From Streptomyces flavotricini (GTDB taxonomy: Bacteria; Actinomycetota; Actinomycetes; Streptomycetales; Streptomycetaceae): DNA of 64,000 nucleotides. The notes under the pieces are model-generated. The model did no database searches. It saw only the letters and a program-made list of their open reading frames with translations, and was not told the origin of the DNA. The DNA is taken from positions 5,894,404-5,958,403 of the forward strand of contig NZ_JAINUL010000001.1 of NCBI RefSeq assembly GCF_020639365.1. Reading direction: 5' to 3'. Every line of letters starts with the position of its first letter. The stretch's first letter is position 1. Below are positions 1 through 7,567 of the stretch, piece after piece. A program made the translations under genes and the position numbers.

Positions 1-829
1 GCGAGGTCTTCACGTAGTCGTCCATCGTCGCCGGCTGCGGGTCCTTGCCGAGCTCGTCGTCGTCGTACGCCGTGCCCGGCGCCTTCATCGAGCGCAGCGC
101 GACCCCGCTGACATCCGGCCCCAGCAGGCCGGCGCCGATCAGCCAGTCCGCGTCCTGGGCCGTCTGGTCCAGCGAGTACTGCTTGATCAGCGAGCCGAAG
201 ACGTCGGACATCGACTCGTTCAGCGCGCCCGACTGCCCGTGGTACTCGAGGTTCGCCGTGTACTGGGTGACCCCGTGCGTGAGCTCGTGCCCGATGACGT
301 CGATCGACACGGTGAAGTCGAGGAAGATGTCCCCGTCCCCGTCGCCGAACACCATCTGCTGGCCGTCCCAGAAGGCGTTGTTGTAGTCCTGGCCGTAGTG
401 CACGCTCGCGTCCAGGGCCAGCCCGGAGTCGTCGATCGAGTGCCGGCCGAAGCCCTTCAGGAACAGCTCGTACGTGGCGCCGAGCCCGGCGTACGCACGG
501 TTGACGGTGGCGTCGCCGGTGGGCTCGGCGCCCTCCGCGCGCACCTTCTTCCCGGGCAGCCGGGTGCGGTGCTGGGCGTCGTAGACGGTCCGGCGGGGCG
601 CGTCGGAGACGGGCGTCCCCACGGCGGGGGCGATGCCGCGCAGGGTCGTGACGCTGCGCCGGGTGCGCAGCAGGGCGTCCTGTTCGAGGGTGCGCTGGGC
701 GGCGTCGGCGCGCCGGAGCTGCTCGGACCGGGCGATCTTGTCGAGCAGGTGGGGCGGGACCACCGTGCAGAAGACGGGGTGGCGGGAAACGTGGGAGGCG
801 TCCATCCCGGCAATGTGGCAGTGAGTCAT
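1..829 (-). CDS. M4 family neutral metalloprotease, protealysin-like (C-terminus beyond window)
   Basis: Zinc metallopeptidase of the thermolysin (M4) family; 276 N-terminal residues are visible and the gene continues past base 1. The metal site HELTH lies at residues 181-185, followed by the family block GALNESMSDVFGS that supplies the third zinc ligand (Glu). There is no signal peptide and no long FTP/PepSY propeptide: instead residues 25-29 read PPHLL, the short-propeptide signature of protealysin-like M4 enzymes. Family knowledge says such proteins are often made as short precursors and may be paired with an emfourin inhibitor gene next door; that neighbour would lie outside the window. 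Start taken at the first ATG of the frame (829); no strong ribosome site precedes it. Confidence 0.9.
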   Translation of the reverse strand, partial: MTHCHIAGMDASHVSRHPVFCTVVPPHLLDKIARSEQLRRADAAQRTLEQDALLRTRRSVTTLRGIAPAVGTPVSDAPRRTVYDAQHRTRLPGKKVRAEGAEPTGDATVNRAYAGLGATYELFLKGFGRHSIDDSGLALDASVHYGQDYNNAFWDGQQMVFGDGDGDIFLDFTVSIDVIGHELTHGVTQYTANLEYHGQSGALNESMSDVFGSLIKQYSLDQTAQDADWLIGAGLLGPDVSGVALRSMKAPGTAYDDDELGKDPQPATMDDYVKTS

Positions 830-924
830 GATGCTGTCACTACTCGCAACCATGATTCATTCGGTTGTCTGAAAGCGGTCACGCCGCGTTGACGGATCGG
901 CCGGACCTGTATCGATATAAGCGA

Positions 925-944
925 TGTACCTCACATTAGGTACA
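925..944. promoter_or_regulatory. Perfect 7-bp inverted repeat in the protease/leuA gap
   Basis: TGTACCT (925-931) and AGGTACA (938-944) form a perfect dyad with a 6-base spacer (CACATT). It lies between the divergent protease and leuA genes, about 95 bases upstream of the leuA leader peptide, so it could be an operator for either. A possible -35 (TTGACG, 889-894) lies just before it. The regulator is unknown. Confidence 0.45.
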
Positions 945-1018
945 AATCGGACAGGGCGGTCCCGCATACTGAAACAGGTCCTCGCGTTACGGCGCGGCTC
1001 GGTTAGGCTCGGTCCATC

Positions 1019-1066
1019 ATGCGTTTCGGGCTGCTTCTCCTTAGCTGCCGCGGCGAGGGTCTGTAG
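1019..1066 (+). CDS. leuA leader peptide (15 aa, four consecutive Leu)
   Basis: A 15-codon ORF, MRFGLLLLSCRGEGL then TAG, starts at ATG 1019 and ends about 100 bases before leuA. The four adjacent leucine codons (CTG CTT CTC CTT) are the hallmark of a transcription- or translation-attenuation leader that senses charged tRNA-Leu. Downstream, GGCCGAC (1072-1078) can pair with GTCGGCC (1121-1127), and a smaller hairpin GCGGT/ACCGC (1103-1107/1115-1119) lies inside, giving the alternative pairings expected of such a leader. Leu-rich leaders before leuA are known from other streptomycetes. Too short for ordinary gene finders. Confidence 0.85.
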   Translation: MRFGLLLLSCRGEGL

Positions 1067-1071
1067 TCGTA

Positions 1072-1127
1072 GGCCGACCCCCTCCCCGCGGAGTTTGGTG
1101 TTGCGGTTTTTACGACCGCCGTCGGCC
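1072..1127 (+). promoter_or_regulatory. leuA leader RNA structure (candidate attenuator)
   Basis: Region between the Leu leader peptide and leuA. A 7-bp stem pairs 1072-1078 with 1121-1127 and encloses a short 5-bp hairpin ending next to a TTTTT stretch (1107-1111). A ribosome stalled on the leader peptide Leu codons would change access to the 5' arm, so this is read as the leucine-responsive switch. The exact mechanism (termination versus masking of translation) cannot be decided from sequence. Confidence 0.55.
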
Positions 1128-1169
1128 GTCCCAGCGAACTACACGCGGACACGCGAGGAGCCCAACGCC

Positions 1170-2933
1170 ATGAGCCAGCAGCCTTTTGTCGGTCGCCCCA
1201 CGCCCATCACCAACGCGACCCACACCCAGAAGACCTCCGGGATGCCGATCCACAAGTACGGCCGCTACGAGCAGGTCGACATCGCGGACCGCACCTGGCC
1301 GGACGCCCGCGTGACCAAGGCCCCCCGCTGGCTCTCCACCGACCTGCGCGACGGCAACCAGTCGCTGATCGACCCGATGACCCCCGCCCGCAAGCGCGAG
1401 ATGTTCGACCTGCTGGTGCGCATGGGCTACAAGGAGATCGAGGTCGGCTTCCCCTCCTCCGGCGAGACCGACTTCGCCTTCGTGCGCTCCATCATCGAAG
1501 AGGGCGCGATCCCGGACGATGTCACGATCTCCGTACTGACCCAGGCCCGCGAGGACCTGATCGAGCGGACCGTCGAGTCGCTGATCGGCGCCAAGCGCGC
1601 CACCGTGCACCTGTACAACGCGACCGCTCCCACCTTCCGCCGCGTGGTCTTCCGCGGCTCCAAGGAGCAGATCAAGCAGATCGCCGTCGACGGCACCCGC
1701 CTGGTCATGGAGTACGCCGAGAAGCTGCTGGGCCCGGAGACCACCTTCGGCTACCAGTACAGCCCGGAGATCTTCACCGACACCGAGCTGGACTTCGCCC
1801 TGGAGGTCTGCGAGGCCGTCTGTGACGTCTGGCAGCCGTCCGAGGGCCGCGAGATCATCCTGAACCTGCCGGCCACCGTGGAGCGCTCGACGCCGTCCAC
1901 GCACGCGGACCGCTTCGAGTGGATGGCCCGCAACCTGACCCGCCGCGAGCACATCTGCATCTCCGTGCACCCGCACAACGACCGCGGCACCGCCGTCGCC
2001 GCCGCCGAGCTGGCCCTGATGGCCGGCGCCGACCGCATCGAGGGCTGCCTGTTCGGGCAGGGCGAGCGCACCGGCAACGTCGACCTGATCACGCTGGGCA
2101 TGAACCTGTTCTCCCAGGGCATCGACCCGCAGATCGACTTCTCGCAGATCGACGAGATCCGTCGCACCAGCGAGTACTGCAACCAGATGGAGGTCCACCC
2201 GCGCCACCCCTACGCGGGCGACCTGGTCTACACCGCCTTCTCCGGCTCCCACCAGGACGCCATCAAGAAGGGCTTCGACGCCATGGAGGCCGACGCGGCC
2301 GCCGCCGGCAAGACCGTCGACGACATCGAGTGGGCGGTCCCGTACCTGCCGATCGACCCGAAGGACGTCGGCCGCTCCTACGAGGCGGTCATCCGGGTCA
2401 ACTCGCAGTCCGGCAAGGGCGGCATCGCGTACGTCCTGAAGAACGACCACAAGCTGGACCTGCCGCGCCGGATGCAGATCGAGTTCTCGCGGATCATCCA
2501 GGCCAAGACCGACGCCGAGGGCGGCGAGGTCACGCCGAAGGCGATCTGGGACGTCTTCTCCGACGAGTACCTGCCCAACCCGGAGAACCCGTGGGGCCGC
2601 ATCCAGCTGCGCTCCGGTTCCACGGCCACCGACAAGGACGGTACGGACACGCTGACCGTCGAGGCGGTCGTCGACGGTGTGGACGCGGTGCTGAACGGCA
2701 CCGGCAACGGCCCGATCTCGGCCTTCTTCGACGCGCTGGCCGGCATCGGCGTCGACGCCCGCCTGCTGGACTACACCGAGCACACGATGAGCGAGGGCGC
2801 CTCCGCCGTGGCCGCCTCGTACATCGAGTGCGCGATCGACGGCCGCGTCCTGTGGGGCATCGGCATCGACGCCAACACCACCCGCGCCTCCCTGAAGGCG
2901 GTCATCTCCGCCGTCAACCGCGCGGGCCGCTGA
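1170..2933 (+). CDS. leuA: 2-isopropylmalate synthase
   Basis: Catalyses the first committed step of leucine synthesis: acetyl-CoA plus 2-oxoisovalerate to 2-isopropylmalate. 587 residues when started at ATG 1170, which has the ribosome site GCGAGGAG at 1153-1160; the longer upstream reading frame runs back through the leader peptide region and is rejected. Visible motifs are DLRDGNQSL near residue 60 (metal and substrate binding), ISVHPHNDRGT near 270 and GCLFGQGERTGNVDL near 300 of the HMGL-like TIM barrel, followed by the regulatory LeuA dimer domain in the last about 130 residues where leucine feedback normally acts. Transcribed alone, with the Leu leader peptide upstream and a strong hairpin terminator at 2947. 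Confidence 0.97.
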   Translation: MSQQPFVGRPTPITNATHTQKTSGMPIHKYGRYEQVDIADRTWPDARVTKAPRWLSTDLRDGNQSLIDPMTPARKREMFDLLVRMGYKEIEVGFPSSGETDFAFVRSIIEEGAIPDDVTISVLTQAREDLIERTVESLIGAKRATVHLYNATAPTFRRVVFRGSKEQIKQIAVDGTRLVMEYAEKLLGPETTFGYQYSPEIFTDTELDFALEVCEAVCDVWQPSEGREIILNLPATVERSTPSTHADRFEWMARNLTRREHICISVHPHNDRGTAVAAAELALMAGADRIEGCLFGQGERTGNVDLITLGMNLFSQGIDPQIDFSQIDEIRRTSEYCNQMEVHPRHPYAGDLVYTAFSGSHQDAIKKGFDAMEADAAAAGKTVDDIEWAVPYLPIDPKDVGRSYEAVIRVNSQSGKGGIAYVLKNDHKLDLPRRMQIEFSRIIQAKTDAEGGEVTPKAIWDVFSDEYLPNPENPWGRIQLRSGSTATDKDGTDTLTVEAVVDGVDAVLNGTGNGPISAFFDALAGIGVDARLLDYTEHTMSEGASAVAASYIECAIDGRVLWGIGIDANTTRASLKAVISAVNRAGR

Positions 2934-2946
2934 TCCCTCGTACGTG

Positions 2947-2978
2947 AACCCCGTCCCTCCCTCCGGAGGGGCGGGGTT
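2947..2978. terminator. Bidirectional terminator between leuA and the SDR gene
   Basis: AACCCCG (2947-2953) pairs with CGGGGTT (2972-2978) around a second CCTCC/GGAGG stem. It lies between two convergent genes, 14 bases after the leuA stop. Confidence 0.75.
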
Positions 2979-2993
2979 CCGCCGTTCCCGCCG

Positions 2994-3752
2994 TCAGCGG
3001 GCCAGGTAGCCGCCGTCGACTGGCAGGATCGCGCCCGTCACGAAGGAGGCCGCGTCGGAGGCCAGGAACGCGATGACCCGGGCCACCTCCTCCGGCTCGC
3101 CGAGGCGCCCCATCGGATGGGCCGCGGAGACCTCCGCCAGGTACTCGGGGCCGCCCGGCTCGTCCTTCAGCGCCAGCACCCGCTCCGTACGGATGGTGCC
3201 GGGGGCCACCGCGTTGACCCGGATCCCGCGCGCCGCCCACTCCACCGCCAGGTGTTTGGTCAGCCCCGACGCCACGAACTTCGCCGGTCCGTACGCCGCC
3301 TGCCGGGCCTGCCCGGCCACCCCCGAGACCGAGGACACGCAGACCAGCGCCCCGCCGGGCCGCTCCTGCGCGGTCATCGCCTCGATCGCGTACTTGCAGG
3401 TCAAGAACATGCCCCGGCCGTCGATCGCCATGACCCGGTCCCAGTCTTCGGGGCTGGTCTCGTTCACGTCCGAAAGAGGGAGCACCCCGGCGTTCGCCAC
3501 GGCGACGTCGAGCCTGCCGTACGCCTCCACGGCCGCGTCGACCATCGCCCGGTTGGCCTCCGGATCGGCCACGTCACCCGCCACGACGGTGACGCCGATG
3601 CCCTCGGCGGCCAGATCCGTACGCAGTTCCTCGACCCCGGGGCCATTGATGTCGGCCGCGGTGACCCGGGCCCCGGAGCGGGCCAGCAACAGGGCGGTGG
3701 CCTTGCCGATGCCGCTCGCGGCACCCGTCACCAGACATGACTTCTCGTTCAC
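2994..3752 (-). CDS. SDR family NAD(P)-dependent oxidoreductase
   Basis: Classical short-chain dehydrogenase/reductase of 252 residues. The N-terminal Rossmann glycine motif reads TGAASGIGKA (residues 7-16), NAGV follows near residue 80, the catalytic Ser lies in CVSSVSG and the YxxxK pair in YGPAKF near residue 150. Start is GTG 3752, since the motif then sits at the usual distance from the N-terminus; an upstream start at 3803 would add 17 residues of low-complexity sequence. Substrate unknown. Convergent with leuA and divergent from the TerB-like gene. Confidence 0.9.
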   Translation of the reverse strand: MNEKSCLVTGAASGIGKATALLLARSGARVTAADINGPGVEELRTDLAAEGIGVTVVAGDVADPEANRAMVDAAVEAYGRLDVAVANAGVLPLSDVNETSPEDWDRVMAIDGRGMFLTCKYAIEAMTAQERPGGALVCVSSVSGVAGQARQAAYGPAKFVASGLTKHLAVEWAARGIRVNAVAPGTIRTERVLALKDEPGGPEYLAEVSAAHPMGRLGEPEEVARVIAFLASDAASFVTGAILPVDGGYLAR

Positions 3753-3839
3753 GCGGCAGAGCGTAGGGAAAAACGGAGGCGTGCGGGGGCGCAGTTCGGC
3801 CAAGTCCCCTGGGTGGCGCAGGTTGTCTTGTCACACGAC

Positions 3840-3868
3840 TGACGGATCCTCACCGATGTGGCTAACAT
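3840..3868 (+). promoter_or_regulatory. Candidate promoter for the TerB-like gene
   Basis: TGACGG (3840-3845) and TAACAT (3863-3868) with 17-base spacing, about 45 bases before the GTG start at 3913. Judged by eye only. Confidence 0.4.
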
Positions 3869-3912
3869 CACGCCAAACCGGCGGTGCTGCCGGAAGGTGA
3901 CGGAGGTGCGAC

Positions 3913-4608
3913 GTGCTGCCAGTTCGGGGTGGGGACGGCCGGAAGCTGACGGTCTGGGGCATCCGTACCACCTGGAGCACCGTGGGTGACGGGGAGTTCT
4001 TCTGCCCCGACTGCGGTGGTGACCGCAACTACCGCCGGCGCACCGGGCGCCGCCGGTTCACGGTCCTCGGCGTCCCGCTGCTGCCGCGCGGAGCGGCCGG
4101 GCCCGTCATCGAGTGCCAGGGCTGCCGGGAGCGCTTCGACACCGAGGTGCTCGACCACCTGACCACCACCCGCTTCTCGGCGATGCTGCGCGATGCCGTG
4201 CACACCGTGACGCTGGCGGTGCTCGCGGCCGGCGGGACCACCTCGCGCGGGGCGCTGGAGGCCGCCGTGTCGGCCGTACGGGCCGCGGGCTTCCAGGACT
4301 GTACGGAGGAGCAGCTGGAGTCCCTGGTGGAGGCGCTGGCCACCGACGAGGGCCGGCTCGGGCTGTACGACGTACCCGAGTGCTGCGGCGCCGCGCTGGC
4401 CATAGAGCTCCACGAGGCCCTGGAACCGCTGGCTCCGCACCTCGCCGGGCCCGGACGAGAATCGATCCTGCTCCAAGGTGCGCGGATCGCGCTCGCGGAC
4501 GGCCCGTACATCCCGGCCGAGCGGGAAGTGCTCGCCACGGTGGGCGCCGCCCTGCGGATCGCCTCGGAGGACGTGTCCCGTCTGCTGTCGGCGGTCCGGG
4601 CGCCGTAA
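3913..4608 (+). CDS. TerB-like protein with N-terminal zinc ribbon
   Basis: 231 residues. The first 75 residues carry two paired cysteine motifs (CPDC and CQGC, about 40 residues apart) expected to bind zinc; the remaining two thirds is an all-helical segment with the acidic pattern of TerB/DUF533-type tellurite-resistance domains (helices ending ILLQGARIALADGPYIPAEREVLATV). TerB-like proteins are cytosolic and associated with membrane-stress complexes; no tellurite genes are adjacent, so the function here is open. GTG start 3913 is preceded by GGAGG (3902-3906). A strong terminator follows at 4709. Confidence 0.7.
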   Translation: MLPVRGGDGRKLTVWGIRTTWSTVGDGEFFCPDCGGDRNYRRRTGRRRFTVLGVPLLPRGAAGPVIECQGCRERFDTEVLDHLTTTRFSAMLRDAVHTVTLAVLAAGGTTSRGALEAAVSAVRAAGFQDCTEEQLESLVEALATDEGRLGLYDVPECCGAALAIELHEALEPLAPHLAGPGRESILLQGARIALADGPYIPAEREVLATVGAALRIASEDVSRLLSAVRAP

Positions 4609-4708
4609 CCCTGGCCGGAACGGCCTCGCTCCGGGCTCGGAACGGCCTCGGTACGGCCTCGTCAGGACGTCGGCGGGGTAACGATCCGGCCTCGCGCGAC
4701 GGAATCCG

Positions 4709-4737
4709 CCCCCCTTCGCACTCCGCGTGAAGGGGGG
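4709..4737 (+). terminator. Terminator after the TerB-like gene
   Basis: CCCCCCTTC (4709-4717) pairs perfectly with GAAGGGGGG (4729-4737) around an 11-base loop. Confidence 0.75.
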
Positions 4738-4861
4738 ATTCGTGCGTTCCGGCCCCGGCCGTCCACCCCTTGGACACCCGGACGGGGCCGTGACCTGCAC
4801 GTACCGGTGTCGCGACCGCTGGCATTACGCCCCTGCGCAGACATGCGCCAGTGGAGATACC

Positions 4862-5046
4862 CACAGATCTGACGGCCTCAGGCGTCAACACTTTGTGGAA
4901 GTCCACGATATCTGTGAGCACCCCCACAGGCGTTCAATTCCGGTCACACGACGAGACGCCGCCGGTAACACAGCGGGGCTTCGATTCACGTGAACGCACT
5001 GACAACCCTGGCGAACAAACGGGATAGCGACCCACTTCGCCCAGGG
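4862..5046 (+). promoter_or_regulatory. Candidate structured 5' leader of the nucleobase permease
   Basis: Three paired arms can form a three-way junction: CACAGAT 4862-4868 with ATCTGTG 4910-4916 (closing stem), TGACG 4870-4874 with CGTCA 4883-4887, and GTGG 4894-4897 with CCAC 4903-4906. The 3' strand of the closing stem can instead pair CTGTG 4912-4916 with CACAG 4925-4929, so the two folds exclude each other. A further hairpin pairs 5006-5015 with 5036-5046 (one bulge) and ends about 50 bases before the start codon. This is the layout of a regulatory leader; no known riboswitch class was recognised, and a protein operator is an alternative for the outer dyad. Confidence 0.35.
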
Positions 5047-5094
5047 ATAACCAGATTCCTCTCGTTTACCTACCTCTTGAAGGGCAAGGCAGAG

Positions 5095-6723
5095 ATGGCA
5101 CGTGTCGCCGCCCGGTTCTCCGTCAGCGGAGAGCCCAGTACGCACCCGGTCGACGAGGTGCTCCCCCTCCCCAAGCTGGCGCTGTACGGCTTCCAGCACG
5201 TACTCGCGTTCTACGCCGGTGCGGTGATCGTCCCGATCATCGTGGGCGGCGCCCTCGGCCTGACCACCGAGCAGTTGGTCTACCTGATCAACGCCGACCT
5301 GTTCACCTGCGGCATCGCCTCGATCATCCAGGCGTGGGGCATCGGTCGGATCGGCGCCCGTCTGCCGCTGATCCAGGGCGTCACCTTCACCGCGGTCTCC
5401 CCGATGATCGCCATCGGGCTCGGAGCCGGCGGCGGTACGGCGGGGCTGCTCGTCATCTACGGCGCGGTGATCACGGCCGGCATCGCGACCTTCGCCTTCG
5501 CCTGGCTGCCCCCCAAGGCCTTCCGTACGGTCATGCGGCTCTTCCCGCCGGTCGTCACCGGCACGGTGATCACCGTCCTCGGCATCGTGTTGATCCCCGT
5601 CGGCCTCAACGACGCCGCGGGCGGCCTCGGCAGCCCCGACTTCGGCGACCCGAAGAACTTCGCCTACGCCGGCGGCACGATGCTCTTCATCCTCGTCCTG
5701 ATGAAGCTCGGCAAGCCCTTCCTCTCCAGCATCTCCATCCTGATCGGCCTGGTCGGCGGCACCGCCGTCGCCTTCCTCCTCGGCGACGCCAAGTTCGGCG
5801 ACGTGAGCAACTCGGACTGGATCGGCATCACCACCCCGTTCCACTACGGGGCCCCGAAGTTCGCCTGGTTCCCGATCCTGCTGATGCTCATCGTCATGCT
5901 GATCACCATGGTCGAGACGACCGGTGACACGTACGCCGTCGGCGACATCGTCGGCAAGGAGATCGACAGCGAGACCGTGGCCCGCGCCCTGCGCGCCGAC
6001 GGAGCCGCGACCGCCCTCGGCGGTGTCCTGAACTCCTTCCCGTACGTGGCCTTCGCCGAGAACGTCGGCCTGGTCCGCATGACCAAGGTCAAGAGCCGCT
6101 TCGTCGTGGTCGCCGCGGGCGTCTTCATGATCGTGCTCGGGCTGATCCCGAAGGCCGCCGCGATCGTCGCCGCGGTCCCGCACGGAGTGCTCGGCGGCGC
6201 GGCGACGGTGATGTTCGCGATGGTGGCGCTGGCCGGTATCCAGACCCTGGCCAAGGTCGACCTCAAGGAGGAGAAGAACGCGCTGGTCGTGGGCGTCTCC
6301 CTGGCCTTCGCGCTGCTGCCGGCGACCGTCCCGGTGCTCTTCAAGGACCACATGGACGCGGACCTGTCCTCGCTCCTCAACAGCGGTGTGACGCTCGGCG
6401 CCACCTCCGCGATCGTGCTCAACCTGATCTTCAACGGCCTGGGCAAGAACGATCCGCACCGGGACTCCCGCGCAGAGCTGCCCGCACAGTCCTCGGCCGC
6501 GCCCGACGCCGCGCCCGCGCCCGATGCCGCGTCCGCGCCCGATGCCGCGTCCGCGCCCGACGCCGCGCCCGCGCCCGAGGCGGAGGCGGAGGCGGTGCCC
6601 GCGGCGGAGGCGGCGGGTGAGGCCGAGACGGTGGCCGAGGCGACCGTCGGAGCCGCCGTGGCCGCGACCGTCCCCGCGGCCGCGAAGGCGGACGCGGGCG
6701 ACGGGGCGACGCCCGCGTCCTGA
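5095..6723 (+). CDS. NCS2-family uracil/xanthine permease with Ala/Pro-rich tail
   Basis: Integral membrane nucleobase:cation symporter, 542 residues. The TM1 QH motif is seen in GFQHVLAFYAG and the NAT signature (ENVGLVRMTK, matching [QEP]NxGx4T[RKG]) near residue 320; about 12-14 hydrophobic segments cover residues 25-460. Start ATG 5095 places TM1 about 25 residues in; the upstream extension from 4990 is not supported. After residue about 465 the protein ends in a low-complexity cytosolic tail made of 18-base repeats encoding APDAAP/APDAAS (6499-6570) followed by Glu/Ala runs. Substrate (uracil versus xanthine/uric acid) cannot be fixed by eye. Preceded by a long possibly structured leader. 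Confidence 0.9.
   Translation: MARVAARFSVSGEPSTHPVDEVLPLPKLALYGFQHVLAFYAGAVIVPIIVGGALGLTTEQLVYLINADLFTCGIASIIQAWGIGRIGARLPLIQGVTFTAVSPMIAIGLGAGGGTAGLLVIYGAVITAGIATFAFAWLPPKAFRTVMRLFPPVVTGTVITVLGIVLIPVGLNDAAGGLGSPDFGDPKNFAYAGGTMLFILVLMKLGKPFLSSISILIGLVGGTAVAFLLGDAKFGDVSNSDWIGITTPFHYGAPKFAWFPILLMLIVMLITMVETTGDTYAVGDIVGKEIDSETVARALRADGAATALGGVLNSFPYVAFAENVGLVRMTKVKSRFVVVAAGVFMIVLGLIPKAAAIVAAVPHGVLGGAATVMFAMVALAGIQTLAKVDLKEEKNALVVGVSLAFALLPATVPVLFKDHMDADLSSLLNSGVTLGATSAIVLNLIFNGLGKNDPHRDSRAELPAQSSAAPDAAPAPDAASAPDAASAPDAAPAPEAEAEAVPAAEAAGEAETVAEATVGAAVAATVPAAAKADAGDGATPAS
6499..6570 (+). repeat. Four 18-bp tandem repeats in the permease tail
   Basis: Four consecutive 18-base units (6499, 6517, 6535, 6553) differing only by C/T changes at two positions, encoding APDAAP-APDAAS-APDAAS-APDAAP. 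A fifth, degenerate unit starts at 6571. In-frame, so copy-number change would only alter tail length. Confidence 0.85.
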
Positions 6724-6738
6724 CCCTCCCAAGGGGCG

Positions 6739-6778
6739 AAGGCCCTCCGTGCGGACCCGGGTCCACACGGAGGGCCTT
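6739..6778 (+). terminator. Terminator after the permease gene
   Basis: AAGGCCCTCCGTG (6739-6751) pairs with CACGGAGGGCCTT (6766-6778). Confidence 0.8.
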
Positions 6779-6797
6779 CCGCCGTCCCGGCACAGGC

Positions 6798-6803
6798 GAC
6801 AAT
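6798..6803 (+). promoter_or_regulatory. -10 box of a probably leaderless recO transcript
   Basis: GACAAT ends 6 bases before the ATG at 6810, so transcription would begin at or next to the start codon; no ribosome site is present. The same GCGACAATGG context precedes dusB at 18843. Confidence 0.5.
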
Positions 6804-6809
6804 GGGCGC

Positions 6810-7556
6810 ATGAGTCTGTTCCGCGACGACGGCATCGTGCTGCGCACCCAGAAGCTGGGTGAGGCGGACCGCATCATCACGCTCCTCACCCGGGGCCACG
6901 GCCGGGTGCGGGCCGTCGCCCGCGGGGTGCGGCGTACCAAGTCCAAGTTCGGCGCCGGGCTGGAACCTTTCTCCCACGCCGACGTGCAGTTCTTCGCCCG
7001 GGGCAGCGAGCTGATCGGCCGCAGCCTCCCGCTCTGCACCCAGACCGAGATCATCGCCCCGTACGGCAACGGCATCGTCACCGACTACGCCCGCTACACC
7101 GCCGGCACGGCGATGCTGGAGACCGCCGAGCGGTTCACCGAGAACGAGGGCGAGCCCGCCGTACAGCAGTACCTGCTGCTGATCGGCGCCCTGCGCACGC
7201 TCGCGCGCGGCGAGCACGAGCCGAACCTCATCCTCGACGCCTTCCTGCTGCGCTCCCTCGCCGTCAACGGCTACGCGCCCAGCTTCACGGACTGCGCGAA
7301 GTGCGGGATCCACGGCCCCAACCGGCACTTCTCGGTCGCCGCGGGCGGGGTCGTCTGCGGGGACTGCCGGGTCGCCGGCAGCGTCGTACCCTCGTCGGAG
7401 GCCATCGCCCTGCTCAGCGCACTGCTGACGGGCGACTGGGGGCATGCGGACGCCTGCGAGGCGCGGTACGTGCGGGAGGGCAGCGGGCTCGTCTCCGCCT
7501 ATTTGCACTGGCATCTGGAGCGCGGGCTACGCTCCCTGCGATACGTCGAGAAATAG
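6810..7556 (+). CDS. recO: DNA repair protein RecO
   Basis: Recombination mediator that loads RecA on SSB-coated single-stranded DNA in the RecFOR pathway. 248 residues, the usual length. N-terminal OB-fold starts MSLFRDDGIVLRTQKLGEAD; the central all-alpha part carries a zinc finger with CAKC near residue 160 and CGDC near 190. No Shine-Dalgarno sequence; the -10 box directly upstream suggests a leaderless mRNA. The stop is 11 bases before uppS, so the two are probably cotranscribed, the common actinobacterial arrangement. Confidence 0.96.
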   Translation: MSLFRDDGIVLRTQKLGEADRIITLLTRGHGRVRAVARGVRRTKSKFGAGLEPFSHADVQFFARGSELIGRSLPLCTQTEIIAPYGNGIVTDYARYTAGTAMLETAERFTENEGEPAVQQYLLLIGALRTLARGEHEPNLILDAFLLRSLAVNGYAPSFTDCAKCGIHGPNRHFSVAAGGVVCGDCRVAGSVVPSSEAIALLSALLTGDWGHADACEARYVREGSGLVSAYLHWHLERGLRSLRYVEK

Positions 7557-7567
7557 GAGCTGGGCAC

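Larger units (their letters stand above)
4609..5094 (+). other. 486-base gap: terminator plus long foldable leader of the permease
   Basis: First part holds three copies of a 12-mer (GGAACGGCCTCG at 4617 and 4639, GGTACGGCCTCG at 4651) and the TerB-gene terminator. The rest (4738-5094) is less GC-rich than its surroundings and contains several complementary segments listed separately: a possible three-way junction at 4862-4916, a competing hairpin at 4912-4929 and a long hairpin at 5006-5046. No credible coding frame was found; the reading frame fused to the permease from 4990 has poor codon use. Confidence 0.6.

Noticed and set aside
924..1169. N-terminal extension of leuA
   Set aside because: It would read through the leader peptide region in another frame; ATG 1170 has the ribosome site and matches family length.
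4617..4662. GGAACGGCCTCG triplicate as an origin or iteron-like array
   Set aside because: Only three short imperfect copies after a stop codon, irregularly spaced; no replication gene nearby.
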